Origin: Luidia sarsii
Taxonomy: Eukaryota; Echinodermata; Asteroidea; Paxillosida; Luidiidae
Reading direction: 5' to 3'
Assembly: GCA_949987565.1 (NCBI GenBank)
Contig: OX465102.1
Span: 14,313,020-14,377,019, forward strand
DNA: 64,000 bases
The notes beneath the pieces were generated by a model. That model saw nothing but the letters and a program-made list of their open reading frames with translations, was not told the origin of the DNA and searched no databases. The position numbers and the translations under genes were made by a program. Below are positions 58,451 to 64,000 of this stretch, one piece after another. Position 1 is the stretch's first letter, and the number at the start of each line of letters is the position of its first letter.

Positions 58451-59663
58451 TGCGACTGTGCATAGCCATTAACCTTTAAAATCACCTCAAGAAAGCACTG
58501 TCATGCTGCTTAACCAACATTTCACTGTAAAAAAAAACCTGGTTTTTTTTTTGGTCATTGATGGGTTCTTATTTTTTATTTTTTTTAACACAATTCTCTG
58601 TCTGTTCTATTTTTGCGTCAAGCTTATTTCGTGGCTCTCATCCTGTTTGAATAATTTATAACAGTGAATGGTGTTTTCGTTTTTTAAGTTTTGTGAGCCG
58701 AAATTTTCTGTTTGCGTATTTTTGGTTGTCCTGTGTTTAATTTGTTTTGTAGTGAAAGAATTCTGGACCTGTGTTATCTGAGGGCTACCAGAAAATCTTT
58801 CAAATAATTTCACTTGGTGCTCTTGCAGAATTTTTTTTTGGGTTACAATAATTAATGTAAATTTTTCCCCGAGAAAATTTGTGTGAATTTTTTTTTTTAA
58901 GAAAACTTCAGCTGTAGCTATTTTTTAAACATAATATGCCCTCACATCTTGTGTTACCTTTCCTTTTATTTACCACTCTTCTCTATTTTTATATCAGGTT
59001 TTAGGATTCCTGCTTTTTACATAGCTAGGTTGGTTGGTACAATTGATGTTTGCAATGTCACTGCCTAAACATTGGTTTACCTACATCACAAATCACTTGT
59101 CTTCCATCTACAAGATTTTTGAATACCGTTTTAACTGTTTTTGGGGGGTAGGTTATATAAAGCGTGGCATTTTTATGGACTTAACTGCTTTGAATGTAGT
59201 CTTTTCTATGGAGGAGGAGGTGCACTTGAACATTTAAAACCTTCAACAAAGGAGTTTGTCTCGGAGCTCATTTTAAGAGATTGTGTTGTCTGAAAGGTAG
59301 TAACAGCTGCTCGATTGTAAAGGATTGTCGCTTTTGTGTTGCACTAGTCATCGCTAATCTCTTTTGTTTGGGCAATGAACAATGCAAACTGTCCGAAAAA
59401 AAGTGTAGTCCCCTTCGCTCCACCCTGCACTGTGATATCCCTCCGCAATTAACATGCCAACTAGTCTTCCTTTCCTCAAGTTGCAATGTGCATTGAAAGT
59501 AGTCCGAGAGCAACAAGGCTCAAGCTAGTGTTTCTATCCTCATTATATATCCCTTCCCTTCCCTTCCCTTTGTAAATACAAAAAGTAATAGAATTGCAAG
59601 GTGTGTTTTTTTTGCATTTCTCAATAGGCTGCACGTGTAAAACATTTATCCGTAGAGAGAGAA

Positions 59664-59712
59664 AATAAATCACTGATTCATTGCAAGTGTTAGTTGTTGG
59701 TTGTTTTTTTAA
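59664..59712 (+). terminator. Strong candidate poly(A) site
   Basis: AATAAA at 59664-59669 is followed by a plausible cleavage region (cattgca, about 59679-59685). A GT-rich downstream element (gtgttagttgttggttgttt, 59687-59706) follows at the expected distance. It is the only hexamer in the UTR with all three parts well formed. Confidence 0.65.
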
Positions 59713-60800
59713 AAAAAAACCAGAGAAAGTAAAGAAGAAAACCATTTTTTTTTCAAAAAAATTGCTTATCCCTGCTGTAGTTGTAGATAGCAGTACACTT
59801 ATGAATAAGTTGATTATCACCATTAACTTTAACTGATTTTTAAGAGTGGTGTTTTTGAATATTTCAGTGGCTCTTGTACATTGGGAGGCATTCTAAGATC
59901 CTTGTCAGGATGGTGTGGTGTTGTTTTGTGGGGGGGAGTTGACAAATTTATCATGGTGATTTGAAACAGCCAAGATGTTTGTACAATAACTTATAGGTGC
60001 TACTTGGACATTTTGTCTTTTAATTGTAAGATAGCCACTGTACAAAAAAAAAAGCATTTTTTGTGAACGAATCAGAGTCTGCTTTTCGATGACCACAGTG
60101 CTCGGACCAAATATTCAAACCGACGATCGTGTGATTAGAACAATAACTTCCTCCTCCATTCATAGCTCAAGAAAAAATAAGTCTTTTTTTTATTATTAGT
60201 TTTTTTTATTTATTATTTTTGTGGTGGAATGCTTAATATTTGATGCTTTTAATTTAATGAATTTAAACAACATAGTGTACTTATCAATATTCCGAAATTA
60301 AAAAAAAAAAGATACTTACTAATAACATTGCTGTTGAGCTGAATGATATTTCATTTTACAGAACAAAATGGGTGTTAACTGGTGAAAGTGATGTGGATTT
60401 TTTTTTAAGGAATTGTAAACGTTAGCTGGTGGAGACCTTGGTGTATTTCCCCAGTTTATCAGCTGCATATGGGTCAGAAGGGAAAACAATTGAAGAGTCC
60501 TTTTTGTGTATTCAGATAGTCAGTAGGATTCGTCCGATTTTTTTTCCTACACTTGTCATGTACAAGTCACAAATAGATTATCTCTTTTGAGGGGTTCCTA
60601 ATGACCTTGTGTAGTTGTGTAACATTTTTATCAATATGGTGCTGTTTAAAGAAAAGAAAACTATTTTGTTTTTGTTACCAGAAGGGTTGGGCTTTAAACT
60701 GATTATTGCTCTGACAGTTTGGTGGGAGGCTTTCATCCTGAAAAGAATGATCGGTCACGGTCAGAGAACCTTCCCCGTACTTTGTCATGGATATATCCCC

Positions 60801-60806
60801 AATAAA
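60801..60806 (+). terminator. Weak poly(A) signal
   Basis: AATAAA hexamer with no obvious GT-rich element in the next 50 bases. Confidence 0.3.
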
Positions 60807-60991
60807 AAATCACCCAGTTTTAATAACCAGAACAAGTATCGGTGATCTCAGCATTTCTTGAAACAGGTTGTCCGGAGATTTGTTTGTGAAAACTTGGATG
60901 TGTGAGAAAGACCCCCAGAAAAGTCGACCCATTAAGGCCTACTGTCTCTGCAACATTGTTTTGCCAGTGACATCGAGAGGGAATCCTTTGC

Positions 60992-60997
60992 AATAAA
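60992..60997 (+). terminator. Weak poly(A) signal
   Basis: AATAAA hexamer with only a modest downstream element (ctgtgcttcagg). Confidence 0.3.
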
Positions 60998-61325
60998 CTT
61001 AAATTAAACCTGTGCTTCAGGACTAACAACATTAGCATAAGGATTGGTAGAATATTTGTTGTAGTCTTGAAAAAAAAAAATAGAAGCAACATACATGAGA
61101 TTTTATCATAATTATTCTATAATAAGCTAAAAAAAGAAAAAATGCCCTTATGATATTCGTAGAAAAAAAATAACAAGTTTGTTTTTGTTTTTTCGTTTCT
61201 CTCTCCCTGAAATCTATTGTATCTGTTATCGACTCTGGTGGTAGGTTTCCTGTATCATGACAATGTGTACTGTACTAGCATGTGCAAAGGGTATGCTGCT
61301 TTAGGGAGGGTAGATACCGGTAGTC

Positions 61326-61370
61326 AATAAAACTGGGAATTGTTATCTTTGCATTGGCTTGGCGGGAAAA
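61326..61370 (+). terminator. Distal candidate poly(A) site
   Basis: AATAAA at 61326-61331 is followed by a T/G-rich stretch (ttgttatctttgcattggct). A (GT)n run follows further on at about 61414. It could define a long 3' UTR. Confidence 0.45.
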
Positions 61371-61445
61371 AAAATACTGTCTTTGTCTCCTGACAACTTC
61401 TTTGCGTCCTTGTGTGGGTGTGTGTGTGTGCATGCGAATCTAGTG

Positions 61446-61527
61446 CCTTGTGGAGACCTAAGATAATACATGTAGGTTGAATAGGTCGCCACAGGGAAAT
61501 TTTAAAGGTGTATAGGTCTCCACAAGG
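61446..61527. repeat. 15-bp perfect inverted repeat downstream of gene
   Basis: ccttgtggagaccta (61446-61460) is the exact reverse complement of taggtctccacaagg (61513-61527), with 52 bases between. A further partial copy (gtctccacaagga) lies at 61716-61728. It may be the end of a small transposon. Confidence 0.6.
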
Positions 61528-61779
61528 TTTTCACGAAACCGATTTTTTGAAATTACTAAAAAAAACGGGAAAATTTGTGACGGGTAAGAATCCGTCGCAA
61601 ATTGAAGCATTATACAAAAGGGACATACGGCCCAAATTTCTACCCAGGAAAGCGAATGTGGTTGAAATGGGAGCATTTCTCACACGGTTGTATAGTGCAC
61701 GAGGAAAAAAGCAATGTCTCCACAAGGATACATATTCAGGTGTGCATGTGTGTCTGTGCTGCACAGTGTTCAAGCATTG

Positions 61780-61857
61780 AGAGGACTTGATATTTTGATC
61801 CTAGGACTTCTCTCAAAGGCAGAAAGGTCCTGCTACCGTCAAAATGTCAGACCCTTT
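61780..61857. repeat. Palindromic MITE-like element, family A
   Basis: The left arm agaggacttgatattttgat (then cctaggacttctct) and the right arm agaaaggtcctgctaccgtc (then aaaatgtcagaccctttt) are imperfect reverse complements with a loop of about 10 bases. Together with 25803-25879 it gives the best view of the complete core. Confidence 0.7.
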
Positions 61858-62887
61858 TAAAAATTTTGAGAGCAGTTTACTTAACTATGCAGTGCTCAGC
61901 GGATTTTATATCTCTGGCGCGATTTCTTTGGAAGGGAAAATGGGCATTGAATTGCCAGACATGGATGACCTTGTACTCTGACTTGGACTGTTGCCGGATT
62001 AGAGTCTCATTTGCCATGAGTCACGATAAGAAATTGCTGTAACTTGGACTTGTGCAACTTGTGACTCGATAGAAAAAAACATACTGCAAAATAATTGGTC
62101 TTTGCAGAACTCGTGCATGCTAAGATAGACTGCTATAACCAGGTTGGCCAATCAGTTTTACCAATCAGTTTGATTTGATTCCTCACTTGTCAATCAGTGA
62201 ACACTCCCTATTTTCAACATCTTGAGAAAGGTACCAGTCTATAAGCACCCCCCCCCCATGAAAAAGACCAGCAGTTGAGTTACAACGTTTCTAATGGAGG
62301 GAGCCCTCCATGAATTACTGACCCAGGCATCTGGGTTCCCAGGCTTTGCCATTGGTAATGAGCACTGTCTTGTTCAAGATTTAGTTACTCGTATTTAATT
62401 ACTTAACTGGACCCCTGCATGTTTTAATGTACATGCGCTCTACCTATGGTGAGGGCCTTTCAAAATACTATAATCTAATTGCAAGGCTAGAGGGCGCCAG
62501 TCGGAACCATTTAACTGTAATCTCCATGGCTCAAGAACACAAAGAACAAGTATGCAGTTGGTTTCTTCAATACTGGCCAATAGTTGGCACATAAACACCT
62601 AAATTGCAACGTTTGCATCTGGAGAAAGCTATTTCATTCTTCCTAACTGGGCTTAGTCTTTACACTATCCTTAGGATGCTATTGTGACGTGTGTAAGAAA
62701 TATGGCAAGAATCTAATCAGCAGAATCAAGCATGTAGGCTTGCTTCAAGATGAACATACGGGGAAGTCTGCCCAAAGTCTCTTATTCCTGACGCACTAGT
62801 TGTCTGCCTCTGACTGGCGCCCTCTATTCCTGACATGGCAAGTCGTCACAGCAATGGACCAAGTGCTACATGTAGCTGTCCCCATTT
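61858..62887. other. Intergenic stretch
   Basis: About 1 kb of AT-rich sequence between the family A and family B elements. No gene, RNA or clear repeat is visible. Confidence 0.7.
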
Positions 62888-63110
62888 GGGCCTAATTTCA
62901 CAGAGCTGCTTAAGCGCAGAAACTTGCTAAGCATGAAAAATCTCCTGAGGTTAAAACAAGATCACAAATCACATTTCCCATAATGATAACTGCATTTGAC
63001 TTGCATTCAATTCATGGAGGCTCAGCATACAATACAAGTGTATCTTTGGCTGGCAGCCCGATTCTATTTAGCATCATTTCATGCTTAAGCAATCTTTGGG
63101 TGCTCAAAGT
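62888..63110. mobile_element. MITE-like element, family B (second copy)
   Basis: The left end gggcctaatttcacagagct followed by gcttaagc matches the end at 41198. The interior shares gctaagcatgaaaaatct-like and catttcatgcttaagcaa-like stretches. The right inverted repeat is decayed after 63090, so the boundary is approximate. Confidence 0.55.
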
Positions 63111-63310
63111 GCCTGGTTTGTGTCAACCCAGAGATTCCAGTATCAATATCAGAAGAATCTGCAAAGCTTGTGGACAGCTATAACCAGAAGCAGTGGGACA
63201 AGAGAGCACAGCACCTCATCATGGTCTGAGTGTGTTCGGCATCAGGGTAAGGTTCTTGCTTGGAATGCAGTTCGGTAATTTTGTACCAAATAGAGGTGTG
63301 CACAAAGTGG

Positions 63311-63854
63311 GGCCTTTTCCAAAACCAGGCTTAGGCTCAGGCTCCGGCTTTGTCTCCACTTCTTTCATTCATTGTAATGTACAAGGCATGCAAATGGAAG
63401 GCCTTTGGCTTCGTATTTTAATGTTATACTGCATTTTGAAAAAAAAGAATCCGAAGCTTCAACTTCAACAAAGAACTCCAACCTGTGTTTCCAGCTTTTG
63501 GATAACAGAGACAAAGGCGGAGCCGGAGCCGAAGCCTAAGCCAGGTTTGGGAAACGCAGTGGCTGTTGTTACGGCAGTCGTCCGTGTGGTTCCCTGACTT
63601 CACAGTATTTGTCAGGATGTCTAGCTCTTGGAACCAGACTATCAGCTAATAGACTGGTTCAACCAGCCTGCAATGCTGACGAAATACAATTAAGTCAGGG
63701 AACCACACGGACGACTGCCTTAACAACAGCCACTGCGTTAAAAAAAAGAATCCAAAGCTTCAACTTCAACAAAGAATTCCAACCTGTGTTTCCAGCTTTT
63801 GGATAACAGAGACAAAGCCGGAGCCGAAGCCTAAGCCGGGTTTTGGAAAAGGGC
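63311..63854. mobile_element. Fold-back element with 46-bp terminal inverted repeats and a duplicated right arm
   Basis: The left end 63311-63356 and the right end 63809-63854 are reverse complements with about three mismatches and one indel. An extra copy of the right end lies inside (about 63507-63553). A block of about 100 bases (63439-63545) is repeated directly at 63742-63845. Inside, 63552-63600 and 63693-63740 form a second inverted pair with about one mismatch in 48. The open frames across it are by-products of these repeats. I found no convincing target-site duplication. Confidence 0.8.
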
Positions 63855-64000
63855 CCTAGTACTGGCAATAAATACCCGGTAACAACCAGATCAAAGATGG
63901 CTGCCTTGCCCATTACTGAGTACCTTGTATAGGGTCTGACAGCGAACACTCTGCCTTTTACTCTTGCAGTGGTAGATAAGCCTATACACAAATCTTTAGA

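Larger units (their letters stand above)
58451..61350 (+). other. Probable 3' untranslated region
   Basis: AT-rich, homopolymer-rich sequence with no coding signature follows the stop. Poly(A) hexamers AATAAA occur at 59664, 60801, 60992 and 61326. The first has the best context, giving a UTR of about 1.2 kb; use of the last would give about 2.9 kb. Alternative ends are likely but unproven. Confidence 0.55.

Noticed and set aside
63193..63991. Open frames with repeated Glu-Pro/Lys-Pro and Val-rich ends near the window edge
   Set aside because: They arise from the terminal and internal repeats of the fold-back element and read in both directions; there is no sign of a protein-coding gene.

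Overview
The window is eukaryotic nuclear DNA carrying the 3' part of one large, intron-rich gene on the + strand. I assembled 20 coding exons (24191-58450), each with AG/GT borders and matching phases, into one open frame of 1,411 residues ending in a TGA. The product is the C-terminal portion of a FRAS1-related extracellular matrix protein. It has five Calx-beta domains, the long conserved FRAS1/FREM ectodomain segment, one transmembrane helix, a 35-residue cytoplasmic tail and a terminal Thr-Glu-Val PDZ ligand. The domain order and the length of the part seen best fit FREM2, called ECM3 in sea urchins. The N-terminal half of the protein, expected to hold the CSPG repeats, is not in this window.

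Organism: AT-rich introns with many long G/C and A/T homopolymers, GC-rich exons, several short MITE-like families and tRNA-derived repeats suggest a marine invertebrate deuterostome. An echinoderm such as a sea star or sea urchin is my best guess. That is inference from gene family and texture, not a proven identity.

Layout: 1-24190 has no exon I can support and is most likely the large intron (or introns) before the Calx-beta region, with repeat fragments and simple sequence. 24191-50713 encodes the five Calx-beta domains, essentially two exons per domain, in widely spaced exons joined by phase-1 introns. 50891-58450 encodes the conserved C-terminal ectodomain, membrane anchor and tail in closely packed, GC-rich exons. 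58451 to about 61350 is a probable 3' UTR with several poly(A) signals. 61350-64000 is intergenic or repeat-rich and ends in a 540-bp fold-back element.

Three introns hold conspicuous minisatellites (104-105 bp x about 5.6, 61-64 bp x 6, 77 bp x 16). At least five copies of a tRNA-like repeat with a conserved leader lie in the introns, together with three MITE-like families and a 78-bp TA-flanked mini-element. I see no operon, CRISPR array, virus or novel enzymatic system. The main value of the window is this gene model and its repeat ecology.
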